A stretch of DNA of 44,203 bases, from the NCBI GenBank assembly GCA_035551475.1, contig DASZMX010000143.1, positions 1 through 44,203 on the forward strand. The letters run 5' to 3'. Positions 24,328 through 32,960 of the stretch are shown piece by piece. Positions within the stretch are counted from its first letter, which is position 1, and every line of letters begins with the position of its first letter. A program made the translations under genes and the position numbers. Below the pieces are notes generated by a model, which was given only the letters and a program-made list of their open reading frames with translations, did no database searches and was not told the DNA's origin. Origin of the DNA: DASZMX01 sp035551475. Its GTDB lineage: Bacteria > Verrucomicrobiota > Verrucomicrobiia > Limisphaerales > Palsa-1400.

Positions 24328-27300
24328 ATGCGCTCGGTCATTTCGGTCCTTTGCCTGTCCATCATGGCCACGGCGCAGTCCTCGTCGGGACAGGCCTTCG
24401 AGATCACAAATGTCCATCAACTCCGTATGTGCGCCTCTCCCGCGCCCAGCTCCAGCCATGCCATTCGCCTGGAAGGCGATGTCTGGTGGGTGAATCCCGC
24501 CCAGCATCGCTTGGTTCTCCATGACGATTCCGGCGCCGCTGAATTGGAAATGGACTTTCGCGGCGCCAGCATCGCCGCAGGGCGGCGCGCCATGGTGGAG
24601 GGAACCACCACGATTATTCCGATGGGCGCCAGCTTCCGCCTGGGGCCGGTGGGCCCCGTGGTGGATAACGACGGCGTGCACGGCATGGTGGAAAAATCCG
24701 GGTCGGTTTATTTGCCGGCGGGCCGCGCGCCTCTGCGTGTGGAATGGTTTAACGGCGTGGAGAAGTACGGCCTGGAAGTGGCGTATGCTGGGCCGGATTT
24801 GCCGAAACAGAAAATCCCCAATGCCGCGTTGTGGCGCCAGGCCCCGGGGTCGCATGATTGGGTGCAGGGTCTGGACTTTGTGTGCGCGGCAGCCACGCAG
24901 GAAATGCTGCCGGATTTCAATTCAGCCCCGCCGCTAAAAATCGGCGCAGCCACCAATTTTGACTTGGGAGTGATTGATCGCTCCGAGCATGTGGGTGTCA
25001 GCTTTAGCGGCGCCGTGGAAATTCCAAGGGCCGGGCTGTACACGTTTTTCACGACGTCCGACGATGGCAGCCAATTGTATGCAGGCGAGCCGCCCATGCA
25101 TTTGACAGACCTCGGCCCGGCGAATTTTCCCCAACCCACGCCGCTTCCCATCGGGCAACTCCCACCCAATTCATCCGCCGGCTCGTGGGTGGAAGTGGAG
25201 GGCAAGGTTACGTTTGCCAGCGAAACCTCCTACGGTCTCCGCCTCGAATTAAGCTCCGGCTCCGGGCGGATGCCTGTGGAAGTCGCGCCGTCTGCAGGCA
25301 TGACCGCCGCCGGCCTCTTGAACCAGCGCATCCGGGCGACGGGATTTTGCGAACCCGCGTTTTCGAGCGATGGCCAGGAGGTCATGGGCGTCCTCCTGGC
25401 GCCGGGAGCGCGCTGGCTGGCCCTGGCCCATCACCAACCCAATCCTGCCGCCAGCCTCGAAGCTACGAACTCGGGCCTTGCCGTCCTTACAACTGCGGCG
25501 GAAATTCATCGCCTGAAACGCGATGAAGCGCAACGCGAGTTGCCCGTGCGCCTGCGGGGGGTCATCACCTCGGCGTTGCCTGAACACCAGGCCTTCACGC
25601 TGCAGGATTCCACCCGCGGCATTTATGTGATCGATTTCTCCGAAAGCCTGCCCAGCCCGCCGCGCATTGGCGATTTCCTGGAGGTCGAAGGCGTGACAGA
25701 GCCCGGCGAATTTGCGCCGACCGTCAGCGCGAGGCGGGTGTCGAATTTGGGCTTGGGCGACCTGCCGGAGCCGGTCCGCCCCACGCGCGATCAATTGATG
25801 AACGGCAGCCTGGATGCGCAATACGTGGAGCTGCAAGGCGTCCTCACCGCCGTGCAGGAGGATGGCGTGATTCTCTTGACACCTGACGGGCGGCTCAAGG
25901 CCGAGCTGCGCGTCAATGGGCTCACCCCTGCCGATCTCACGCGTTTTGAGGATGCGCGGCTGCGGGTGCGCGGCTGCCTGCTGGCCAAGTGGAATTACGT
26001 GAACCACGAAGTCAAGGTCGGCGAAATTCGCATGAACGGCGCCGATCTCACGGTCGATCAACCGGCGCCGTCCGATTTATTTTCCACGCCGCGCAAGACG
26101 GCGGCGGAACTATTTCTATTTGACCCGCAGGCGAGCGTGTTTCAGCGGGTGAAAGTTTCCGGCCAAATCCTGCATGTGCGCGACCCGGATTGCTTCCTGA
26201 TGGATGGCAGCAATGGCGTGCGCTTCATCCCCAAGCACGCGGAACGCCTTGAGGTGGGCGATCTCGTAGATGTGGTGGGCTTCCCCGAATTGAGCAGCGG
26301 ACCGCCGGTCCTGCGCGAAGCCGTTGTGCGCAAAACCGGCCACGCGGCGCTGCCGCCGGCCCGGGCGTTAAGCCCGGATGATTTTACCCGGCCCGATCTC
26401 GATTCCACGGCGGTGCGGGTCAAAGCGATCCTAGTCAACCAACGCAACAGCCCCTCCGGCCAAGCCCTGGAGATGCGGGTGGGCCTGCGCTCCTTCCTCG
26501 CGCTCCTGCCCGCGGCGAGCGACGACATCCGCGCCATTCCGCTCGGCAGCCAATTAGAATTGACAGGAACTTACGCCAGCCAGGGCGTGAGCCAGGATGC
26601 GGCGTCGTTCGGGCTTTTGCTCAATTCCCCCGCCGACGTTACGGTCCTCGCGCGACCGCCGTGGTGGACGCTGGAAAAGATGCTCGTGATTCTCGGCGCG
26701 CTGGCCTGCATTCTCGTGGGCACGGCCCTCTGGATCACCCAATTGCGCCGCAAAGTGGGCCAGCGCACGGCTGAATTGGAAATTCAAATCCGCGAACGCC
26801 AGCGCGCCGAGCAAAAACACGCCATGGAACTGGAGCGCGCGCGCATCGCCCAGGATTTGCACGATGAACTCGGCTCCAGCCTGACGGAAATCAGCATGCT
26901 GGGCGTCCGCGCCAAATCCGAATCAGCCCAATTGGCCGCCAAAGGCTCGTACCTGGAACAAATGAGCGACCGCGCGCGTCAAATGGTGACGGCGCTGGAT
27001 GAAATTGTCTGGGCGATGAACCCCACCCACGATTCGCTGGCCTCGATGGTCAGTTATTTTTCGCTCTATGCCGACCGATTCCTGAGCCTGGCGAACATTG
27101 CGTGGCGGCTCGACGATGCGGTCGGTTCGGCTGATTACGCGATGGATTCGCGGCATCGCCATCAGTTGTTTCTCGCGTTCAAGGAAGCGCTGACCAACAT
27201 CGTGCGGCACTCGGGCGCAACCGAAGTTCGCCTGGACATCAAGGTGGAGCGCGGGCGAGCGCTGCTGAGCATCGCGGACAATGGACGCGGGTTCCCGGCG

Positions 27301-27435
27301 GGCAGCCCAACGCCCCATATGGATGGCGTCGCCAATATGCGGGCGCGCCTGGAAAAACTGGGCGGCCATTTCTCCGTGACCAGCGCGCCGCACCAGGGCG
27401 CCACCGTGCGTTTTGACTTGCCGTTGCGCCAGTGA
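24328..27435 (+). CDS. Sensor histidine kinase with PA14 and multiple OB-fold-like ectodomain units
   Basis: A 1035-residue kinase with a short signal peptide (MRSVISVLCLSIMATAQSS). The ectodomain is unlike the propeller kinase next door. An OB-like unit (about 30-110) is followed by a PA14-like domain (about 138-250; LRVEWFNGVEKYGLEVAYAGPD and FFTTSDDGSQLYAGE), then several OB-like units with the recurring pattern VRLRG-VIT, FTLQD, GDFLEVEG (about 285-770). One transmembrane helix (about 785-806; MLVILGALACILVGTALWI) precedes a coiled linker, a HisKA_3 domain with His845 in AQDLHDELGSSL and a HATPase_c domain (FKEALTNIVRHSG, IADNGRGFP). PA14 and OB folds are known to bind carbohydrates in other proteins, so galactan fragments are plausible ligands (inference). 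The response regulator follows after three bases. Confidence 0.88.
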   Translation: MRSVISVLCLSIMATAQSSSGQAFEITNVHQLRMCASPAPSSSHAIRLEGDVWWVNPAQHRLVLHDDSGAAELEMDFRGASIAAGRRAMVEGTTTIIPMGASFRLGPVGPVVDNDGVHGMVEKSGSVYLPAGRAPLRVEWFNGVEKYGLEVAYAGPDLPKQKIPNAALWRQAPGSHDWVQGLDFVCAAATQEMLPDFNSAPPLKIGAATNFDLGVIDRSEHVGVSFSGAVEIPRAGLYTFFTTSDDGSQLYAGEPPMHLTDLGPANFPQPTPLPIGQLPPNSSAGSWVEVEGKVTFASETSYGLRLELSSGSGRMPVEVAPSAGMTAAGLLNQRIRATGFCEPAFSSDGQEVMGVLLAPGARWLALAHHQPNPAASLEATNSGLAVLTTAAEIHRLKRDEAQRELPVRLRGVITSALPEHQAFTLQDSTRGIYVIDFSESLPSPPRIGDFLEVEGVTEPGEFAPTVSARRVSNLGLGDLPEPVRPTRDQLMNGSLDAQYVELQGVLTAVQEDGVILLTPDGRLKAELRVNGLTPADLTRFEDARLRVRGCLLAKWNYVNHEVKVGEIRMNGADLTVDQPAPSDLFSTPRKTAAELFLFDPQASVFQRVKVSGQILHVRDPDCFLMDGSNGVRFIPKHAERLEVGDLVDVVGFPELSSGPPVLREAVVRKTGHAALPPARALSPDDFTRPDLDSTAVRVKAILVNQRNSPSGQALEMRVGLRSFLALLPAASDDIRAIPLGSQLELTGTYASQGVSQDAASFGLLLNSPADVTVLARPPWWTLEKMLVILGALACILVGTALWITQLRRKVGQRTAELEIQIRERQRAEQKHAMELERARIAQDLHDELGSSLTEISMLGVRAKSESAQLAAKGSYLEQMSDRARQMVTALDEIVWAMNPTHDSLASMVSYFSLYADRFLSLANIAWRLDDAVGSADYAMDSRHRHQLFLAFKEALTNIVRHSGATEVRLDIKVERGRALLSIADNGRGFPAGSPTPHMDGVANMRARLEKLGGHFSVTSAPHQGATVRFDLPLRQ

Positions 27436-27438
27436 GAT

Positions 27439-28077
27439 ATGACGAAGATTGCAATAGTTGACGACAACAAGGTCATCCGCGAGAGCCTCATGGAATTTGT
27501 CCAGGCCGACGCGGAATGCCAATGCGTGTACGTGGGCGCCACGGCCGAGGAGGCGCTCAAGGAAATTCCCAAACGGCAACCGGACATCGTGCTGATGGAT
27601 ATTCAGCTTCCGGACATTTCCGGCATTGAATGCACGGCGCGCCTCAAGCAAATGATGCCGGCGCTGCAAATCATCATGGTAACCGTGTATGAGGACACCG
27701 AACGCATTTTTAAGGCGCTGCGCGCGGGCGCTTGCGGTTATCTCTTGAAGCGTTGCACCCCGGAGGAGCTCATCGCCGCCATTCGCGAGGTGCGGCAGGG
27801 CGGCGCCCCGATGTCCCGGGAAATTGCGCGCAAAGTAATCGTCTCGTTTCAAGAGCCAGTCACCACCGCGGCCGAAGTGGAAGGGCTCTCGCCGCGCGAA
27901 CGGGAAATTTTGGAACTGCTGGCCGCCGGTTATCCCAACAAGCAAATCGCCGCCCGCGTGGGCCTCACGGACGGCACCGTCCGCTGGCACCTGCGCCATG
28001 TGTATCACAAGCTCCATGTCCGCTCGCGCACCGAAGCGGCTTTGAAATTCCTTTCGGCGAGCAATGACCAAGCCTGA
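27439..28077 (+). CDS. NarL/LuxR-type response regulator of the galactan locus
   Basis: A 212-residue regulator whose ATG lies 3 bases after the kinase stop. The receiver has Asp8-Asp9 and phospho-acceptor Asp54 (IVLMDIQLPD), the Thr of MVTVYEDTE and the Lys of GYLLKR. The LuxR helix-turn-helix has LSPREREILELLAAGYPNKQIAARV and TVRWHLRHVYHKLHVRSR. It is a paralogue of the regulator at 15576-16208. It lies directly upstream of the GH53-GH2-GH53 genes, with a 14-bp repeated site (28098-28111) only 21 bases after its stop, so it is the best candidate regulator of that site (inference). Confidence 0.93.
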   Translation: MTKIAIVDDNKVIRESLMEFVQADAECQCVYVGATAEEALKEIPKRQPDIVLMDIQLPDISGIECTARLKQMMPALQIIMVTVYEDTERIFKALRAGACGYLLKRCTPEELIAAIREVRQGGAPMSREIARKVIVSFQEPVTTAAEVEGLSPREREILELLAAGYPNKQIAARVGLTDGTVRWHLRHVYHKLHVRSRTEAALKFLSASNDQA

Positions 28078-28097
28078 GACCGGCCTGCCAGAACCAT

Positions 28098-28111
28098 ACA
28101 TCTGTGAGGCT
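28098..28111 (+). promoter_or_regulatory. Third copy of the 14-bp putative operator
   Basis: ACATCTGTGAGGCT matches the plus-oriented copy at 23035-23048 at 13 of 14 positions and ends 31 bases before the GH53 start at 28143, nearly the same spacing as the first copy (34 bases). No inverted partner arm is present here. It marks a probable promoter for the GH53-GH2-GH53 operon independent of the kinase-regulator genes. Confidence 0.55.
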
Positions 28112-28142
28112 TTGCCAAATGCGCTGACCGGGGCAACAATGC

Positions 28143-29459
28143 ATGATGCACCAAAGAGGAAGCGTGGGCTCAGCGCTTTCATTTCTATTCGCCTTGCTGT
28201 TCTGCGCGACGTCCGCGCGGGCGCAAGCCCCGTTTCTGGCGGGGGCGGATTTTTCGCACCTGGCCTTTTATGAATCGCGCGGCGTCGTGTATAAGGACAA
28301 TGGCGCCGTCGATGACGGCCTGGCCATTCTGAAGCGGCACGGGATCAATTGCGTGCGGCTGCGCCTTTTCACGAGCAGCCCCACGCAGGCGGCCAATGAC
28401 CCCTACGATTACATCAATAATCTCGCCTACAATTTGCCGCTGGCCTTGCGCGTGAAGAATGCGGGCCTCCTGTTCCTGCTTGATTTTCATTATTCCGACA
28501 CCTGGGCCGATCCCGGAAAACAGGCGACGCCCAGCACATGGGATAGCCTCACCTTTCCTGAACTGGTGCAACAAATGCGGGCTTACAACAGCAACACCGT
28601 GGCGCGTTTTGCGGCGGAAGGCGCGATGCCGGATTACGTGCAAATTGGCAATGAAATCACCTCGGGAATGCTTTGGCCTTTTGGCAAAGTCCCAGGCTCC
28701 AACCGCGCGTTGCAGTGGTCGCAGCTCGGCCAATTGATGAAGGCCGCCGTGCAGGGCATCCAGGACGCCGCCGGCGCGAACATGCCGAAAATCATCGTGC
28801 ACATCGACCGCGGAGGGGATTGGAATTCGACCAAATCGTATTTTGACAATGTCAACGCGCAAGGCGTCCCGTTCGACATCATTGGCGAGAGTTATTATCC
28901 CTTTTTCCAGGGGCCGATCAGCGCGCTGGCGAACTGCCTGACCAATGCCGCCGCGCGTTACGGGAAGCCCATCGTCCTGGCGGAAACCGCTTTTCCATGG
29001 ACGAACACCTATTGGTCCAATGCCATCGAGGGTTTCGCGCCGACATCCGACGGACAAATGGCTTTCCTTGCGGCGGAAGCGCAAGTCGTCAAGGGCGTGC
29101 CCAACCATCTCGGCGCCGGCGTCTTTTATTGGGGCGCTGAATATCAAGCCGTGCCGGGCGTGAACGAGGCCGGTTTCGACACCGCGTCTTTCTTTGACAC
29201 CGCCGGAAACGTGTTGCCCGCCATCGACGCCGTGGCCGGCATGGGCGCGCCGTTGCAAATGACCGCCGTGTTCGATGGAACCAGTTTGCAACTGCAATGG
29301 CCCCTGAGCGGCGCCGCCGCCCAGCTCGTGGCCTCCCCTTCGGTCGATCTTGCGGGCCTTTGGACGCCTGTGACCAATTCACCGGCGGTCGTCAATAGCG
29401 GTTTGGGAGTGACGCTGCCGGTGGCGGCGTCGCGTTTTTATCGCTTGCGCGCCAATTAA
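28143..29459 (+). CDS. GH53 endo-beta-1,4-galactanase with C-terminal FYRL module
   Basis: A 438-residue enzyme with tandem ATGs at 28143 and 28146 and a signal peptide ending near ATSARAQA. The barrel has FLAGADFSH, CVRLRLFTSSP, FLLDFHYSDTWADPGKQ, acid/base Glu in QIGNEITSGM and nucleophile Glu in LAETAFPW. After the barrel (about residue 375) comes a beta-rich tail (LQLQWPLSGAAAQLVASPS to RFYRLRAN) of the type that ends several secreted proteins in this window; such tails are common in secreted verrucomicrobial proteins and may be a sorting or surface-binding signal. The next gene, a GH2 enzyme, starts one base after its stop, so the two are in one operon. Confidence 0.92.
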   Translation: MMHQRGSVGSALSFLFALLFCATSARAQAPFLAGADFSHLAFYESRGVVYKDNGAVDDGLAILKRHGINCVRLRLFTSSPTQAANDPYDYINNLAYNLPLALRVKNAGLLFLLDFHYSDTWADPGKQATPSTWDSLTFPELVQQMRAYNSNTVARFAAEGAMPDYVQIGNEITSGMLWPFGKVPGSNRALQWSQLGQLMKAAVQGIQDAAGANMPKIIVHIDRGGDWNSTKSYFDNVNAQGVPFDIIGESYYPFFQGPISALANCLTNAAARYGKPIVLAETAFPWTNTYWSNAIEGFAPTSDGQMAFLAAEAQVVKGVPNHLGAGVFYWGAEYQAVPGVNEAGFDTASFFDTAGNVLPAIDAVAGMGAPLQMTAVFDGTSLQLQWPLSGAAAQLVASPSVDLAGLWTPVTNSPAVVNSGLGVTLPVAASRFYRLRAN

Positions 29460-29460
29460 C

Positions 29461-31923
29461 ATGAGATTCGCCCTGCTTGTTGGATGCGCGCTGGCCGTGG
29501 CTGTGCGCGCGGAGGAAATTCCGTTTAACGACCATTGGATGTTCACGCGCGAGGGCGCGCCGACGCAGATGGTCACATTGCCGCATACCGCGCACGTCGA
29601 GGCGCTCGTAACGGGACGCGAGGCGCCGCAGTGGCAGGGCATTTGTTGGTACCGCAAAGCGTTCGATCTGCCGCGCTCGGCCAGCAACAAGGTCGTCGGC
29701 CTGCGCTTTGAGGGCGCAATGAATGAGGCGGAAGTTTGGGTCAACGATATTTCTGTCGGCAAATTCATGGGCGGTTATCTGCCGTATGTCATGGACATCA
29801 CTGCGGCTGCCCACGCGGGCGCGTCCAATTTCGTCGCCGTCCGCCTGGACAACCGCGACAATCCGATCACCGGCCCAAAGCCGCTGGCCGACCTTGATTT
29901 CAATCTTTACAGCGGCCTCTACCGTGGCGCGACGCTCGTGGTGCAAGACCAGGCGCACATCACCGACCCGATTTCGGGCGGCGGCGTTTTCGTGACATAC
30001 CCAGCGGTCTCAGAGGACGAAGCGACCATTCGCATTCAAACCGGCGTGACCAACGCCCCGGCGAATTACTTCGTCAAGAATACGTTATTCGACGCCAACG
30101 GCCAGGAGGCGGCCTCGACGTTGAACGGCGAAATAAAACTTTCCCATCCGAAACTATGGTCGCCGTCGAACCCTTATCTCTATGGGCTGCGCACGGAATT
30201 GCGCGTTGGAGGAGCGACCGTGGACACACAAATGACACGGCTGGGAATTCGCCGCCTAACCATGGATAAAGACGGTTTGACGATCAATAGACGCCGCACG
30301 GTGTTGCGCGGGGCCAATCGCCATCAGGAGTATCCTTACATCGGCAACGCCCTGCCCGACGACGCGCAATATCGGGACGCGCGCAAAATCAAGGAAGCGG
30401 GGTTCGACCTCATTCGGCTCTCGCATTATCCGCAGTCGCCGGCCTTTCTCGACGCGTGCGACGAGCTGGGGTTGGTGGTCATTGACAGCATTTTGGGCTG
30501 GCAATATTTCAACAAAGACCCGCGTTTTGCCGCCGAGAAATTTCAAGAATGCCGGGAGTTGATTCGGCGCGACCGCAATCATCCCTGCGTGCTGGCCTGG
30601 GAGGTGTCCCTGAACGAAACTGCCATGCCGAAAAAGTTCGTGGAGCGCGCCCAAGCCATCGCGCACGAGGAATATCCCGGCGACCAATGCTTTACCTGCG
30701 GCTGGCAGCCGGGCTACGACGTCTTTCTGCAAGCGCGCCAGCACGGCGGCTGCCGCGGCGTGACGAATCGTCCGTGCCTGATCAGCGAATACGGCGATTG
30801 GGAGTATTACGCGCAAAACGCGGGCTTCGCCCAGGAGCAATGGAAAGATCTCAAGCCCGCCGACCGCAGCAGCCGGCAATTGCGCGGCGACGGTGAGGCG
30901 CGCCTGCTGCAGCAAGCGCTCAATTTCCAGGAAGCCCATAACGACAACCGCGACACCACAGCCTTCGGCGATTGCATCTGGGCTATGTTTGACTATAACC
31001 GCGGCTACGCGGACTGCGTGGAATCGTCCGGAGTGATGGATATTTTTCGGCTGCCGAAATATGGCTATTGGTTTTTCCGCACGCAGCGCGATGCGGATGA
31101 AAGCGTCGCGGGAAGGCCGCAGGGGCCTGTCCTTTTCATCGCAAATGAGTGGACGGAACAATCCCCGCTCGATATTCGAGTGTACAGCGATTGCGATGAA
31201 GTGGCGCTTTATCTGAACGGGCAATTATTGGCGCGGCGACGCCCCGACGCCTCGCGTCTCACCACGCATTTGCGGCATCCGCCGTTCACCTTCCATGCGT
31301 CGCAATTCCAAGCCGGAACCCTGCGCGCGGTCGGGTACCTTGGCGGGCGCGAAGCGACAAACGCCGAGCGTCGCACTCCGGGCGAACCAGCCCAACTGAC
31401 GCTGCAATTCGATTTGAGCGGACGCCCCTTCGCCGAACATGCGCGCGACACAATTTTCTGCTACGCCAACGTGGCGGATCGAAACGGCGCCTCGATCCCC
31501 TCCGAGACGGCGCCCATTTTCTTCGGCGCCAGCGGCGCGGCGCGTCTCGTCGGCGGCAACCCGGTCGCGGCGGAAGCGGGCCTTGGCGCCATTCTGCTTG
31601 ACACCGAAACGGCGCATCCCGATGCGGTCGTCTATGCTTTGGCCCTCGTTCCGCTGCGCGGGCAGACGCGCATTCTTTCCGCCGCCAGCCGACCTGACGG
31701 GCGGGCGCCGGCGGATTTTATCGTGCGCTGCACGACCGACGGCAGCGAGCCCACCGCGGCCTCGCCGATTTATAGCGCGCCGATTCCCTCGAACCCGCAC
31801 CTGCGCGCGGCGCTGTTTGTGGACGGGAAAATAGCCGTGTCCGCCGATCCCACGACGCACGCCGTCTCGACCGGCGACAAAATCACACACACGGCGGCGA
31901 TCAGCTCTCTTTCCCAACCATGA
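29461..31923 (+). CDS. GH2 family beta-galactosidase candidate
   Basis: An 820-residue secreted enzyme (signal MRFALLVGCALAVAVRA). The domain order is GH2-like: N-terminal jelly roll (ICWYRKAFDLPRS, AEVWVNDISVGKFMGGYLPYVMDI), Ig-like sandwich (KLWSPSNPYLYGLRTEL), TIM barrel (LRGANRHQEYPYIGNALPDD, FDLIRLSHYPQSPAFLDACDELGLVV) with acid/base Glu in VSLNETAMP and nucleophile Glu in LISEYGDWEYY, then C-terminal sandwiches. The last 60 or so residues (CTTDGSEPTAASPIYSAPI) resemble a chitobiase-type C-terminal domain. In a galactan locus it would remove beta-linked galactose from oligosaccharides made by GH53 enzymes. It is squeezed between two GH53 genes: one base from the first and a 4-base ATGA overlap with the second. 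Confidence 0.87.
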   Translation: MRFALLVGCALAVAVRAEEIPFNDHWMFTREGAPTQMVTLPHTAHVEALVTGREAPQWQGICWYRKAFDLPRSASNKVVGLRFEGAMNEAEVWVNDISVGKFMGGYLPYVMDITAAAHAGASNFVAVRLDNRDNPITGPKPLADLDFNLYSGLYRGATLVVQDQAHITDPISGGGVFVTYPAVSEDEATIRIQTGVTNAPANYFVKNTLFDANGQEAASTLNGEIKLSHPKLWSPSNPYLYGLRTELRVGGATVDTQMTRLGIRRLTMDKDGLTINRRRTVLRGANRHQEYPYIGNALPDDAQYRDARKIKEAGFDLIRLSHYPQSPAFLDACDELGLVVIDSILGWQYFNKDPRFAAEKFQECRELIRRDRNHPCVLAWEVSLNETAMPKKFVERAQAIAHEEYPGDQCFTCGWQPGYDVFLQARQHGGCRGVTNRPCLISEYGDWEYYAQNAGFAQEQWKDLKPADRSSRQLRGDGEARLLQQALNFQEAHNDNRDTTAFGDCIWAMFDYNRGYADCVESSGVMDIFRLPKYGYWFFRTQRDADESVAGRPQGPVLFIANEWTEQSPLDIRVYSDCDEVALYLNGQLLARRRPDASRLTTHLRHPPFTFHASQFQAGTLRAVGYLGGREATNAERRTPGEPAQLTLQFDLSGRPFAEHARDTIFCYANVADRNGASIPSETAPIFFGASGAARLVGGNPVAAEAGLGAILLDTETAHPDAVVYALALVPLRGQTRILSAASRPDGRAPADFIVRCTTDGSEPTAASPIYSAPIPSNPHLRAALFVDGKIAVSADPTTHAVSTGDKITHTAAISSLSQP

Positions 31924-32954
31924 AATGGATTTATCTCACATGCCTGCTGGCTTTGACGGCCGCGCGCGCGGATGACTTCGCCACAGGGGCCGATTTGTCT
32001 TTCCTCAAACAAGCCGAGGCGCACGGCCAGATTTTTAAAGACGCTTCGAACGCCGCGCCCGGGCTCCAGATTTTCCGGCATCACGGCTACAATTGGATTC
32101 GCCTGCGCCTTTTTGTGGAGCCCGTGCGCGAGGGTTTGCCTAATGATCTGGCCTACACGCTCGCCTCCGCGCAGGAGGCCAAAAGGCTCGATTACAAATT
32201 TTTGCTGGATTTGCATTATGCCTCATCCTGGGCCGATCCGGGTAAGCAGCCCACGCCCGAACAGTGGAGAAACCTTTCGCATCCTGCCCGCGTCCAGGCC
32301 GTGTGCGATTATACGCGTGACACCATTGCAGCGTTTCGCGCGGCTGGGACGCTGCCCGACATGGTGCAAATCGGAAACGAAATCACGCACGGCATGTTGT
32401 GGCCGGACGGCAAGTTGCCGCAGCATTGGGATGAATTCGCTGACTACCTGCAAGCAGGCATCAAAGGACTCGACGCGGGTTTGGCCGGCGCGCCCCGCCC
32501 TCCGGTGATGCTGCACCTGGCGGAAGACGGCAAGATTGCATCCACACAGCATTTCTTTGACAAGATCACCAGCTATCACATTCCTTACGACGTGATTGGT
32601 TTGTCCTATTATCCGTGGTGGCATGGGACGATCGCCGATCTGCAAACGAACGTGGCCTTTGCCGCCAGCCACTACAACAAGGATGTGATCGTCGTGGAAA
32701 CGGCGTATTACTGGAAACCCAACGGCGAAACGAAAAACCGCCTGCGCCCGTTTCCCGAAACGCCCGAAGGACAGCGCGACTTTTTGGCGGCGGTGGCGGA
32801 CGCTGTTCGCCAGGCGCCGGAGCATCATGGCAAAGGCGTTTTTTGGTGGGAACCCGCCGTGACCGGACGGCTGGCGGCGCGCGGCTTCTTCGACGAAAAT
32901 GGAAATTCCCTGCCAGCCCTCACCGTGTTCGACAATCCTGCCGGCGGGCTCTAA
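31920..32954 (+). CDS. GH53 endo-beta-1,4-galactanase, minimal single-domain form
   Basis: A 344-residue enzyme whose ATG overlaps the GH2 stop (ATGA), so translation is coupled. The signal peptide is short (MKWIYLTCLLALTAARA). It holds only the TIM barrel: FATGADLSFL, WIRLRLFVEP, FLLDLHYASSWADPGKQ, acid/base Glu in QIGNEITHGM, and nucleophile Glu in VVETAYYW. There is no lipobox and no FYRL tail, so it is probably a free periplasmic enzyme, in contrast to the other two copies. It ends 6 bases before the stop of the convergent waaF, with no room for a conventional terminator. Confidence 0.93.
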   Translation: MKWIYLTCLLALTAARADDFATGADLSFLKQAEAHGQIFKDASNAAPGLQIFRHHGYNWIRLRLFVEPVREGLPNDLAYTLASAQEAKRLDYKFLLDLHYASSWADPGKQPTPEQWRNLSHPARVQAVCDYTRDTIAAFRAAGTLPDMVQIGNEITHGMLWPDGKLPQHWDEFADYLQAGIKGLDAGLAGAPRPPVMLHLAEDGKIASTQHFFDKITSYHIPYDVIGLSYYPWWHGTIADLQTNVAFAASHYNKDVIVVETAYYWKPNGETKNRLRPFPETPEGQRDFLAAVADAVRQAPEHHGKGVFWWEPAVTGRLAARGFFDENGNSLPALTVFDNPAGGL

Positions 32955-32960
32955 AGCGGG

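Noticed and set aside
28064..28273. 69-codon plus-strand frame overlapping the regulator stop and the GH53 start
   Set aside because: It has no domain and overlaps the signal peptide of the GH53 gene in another frame.
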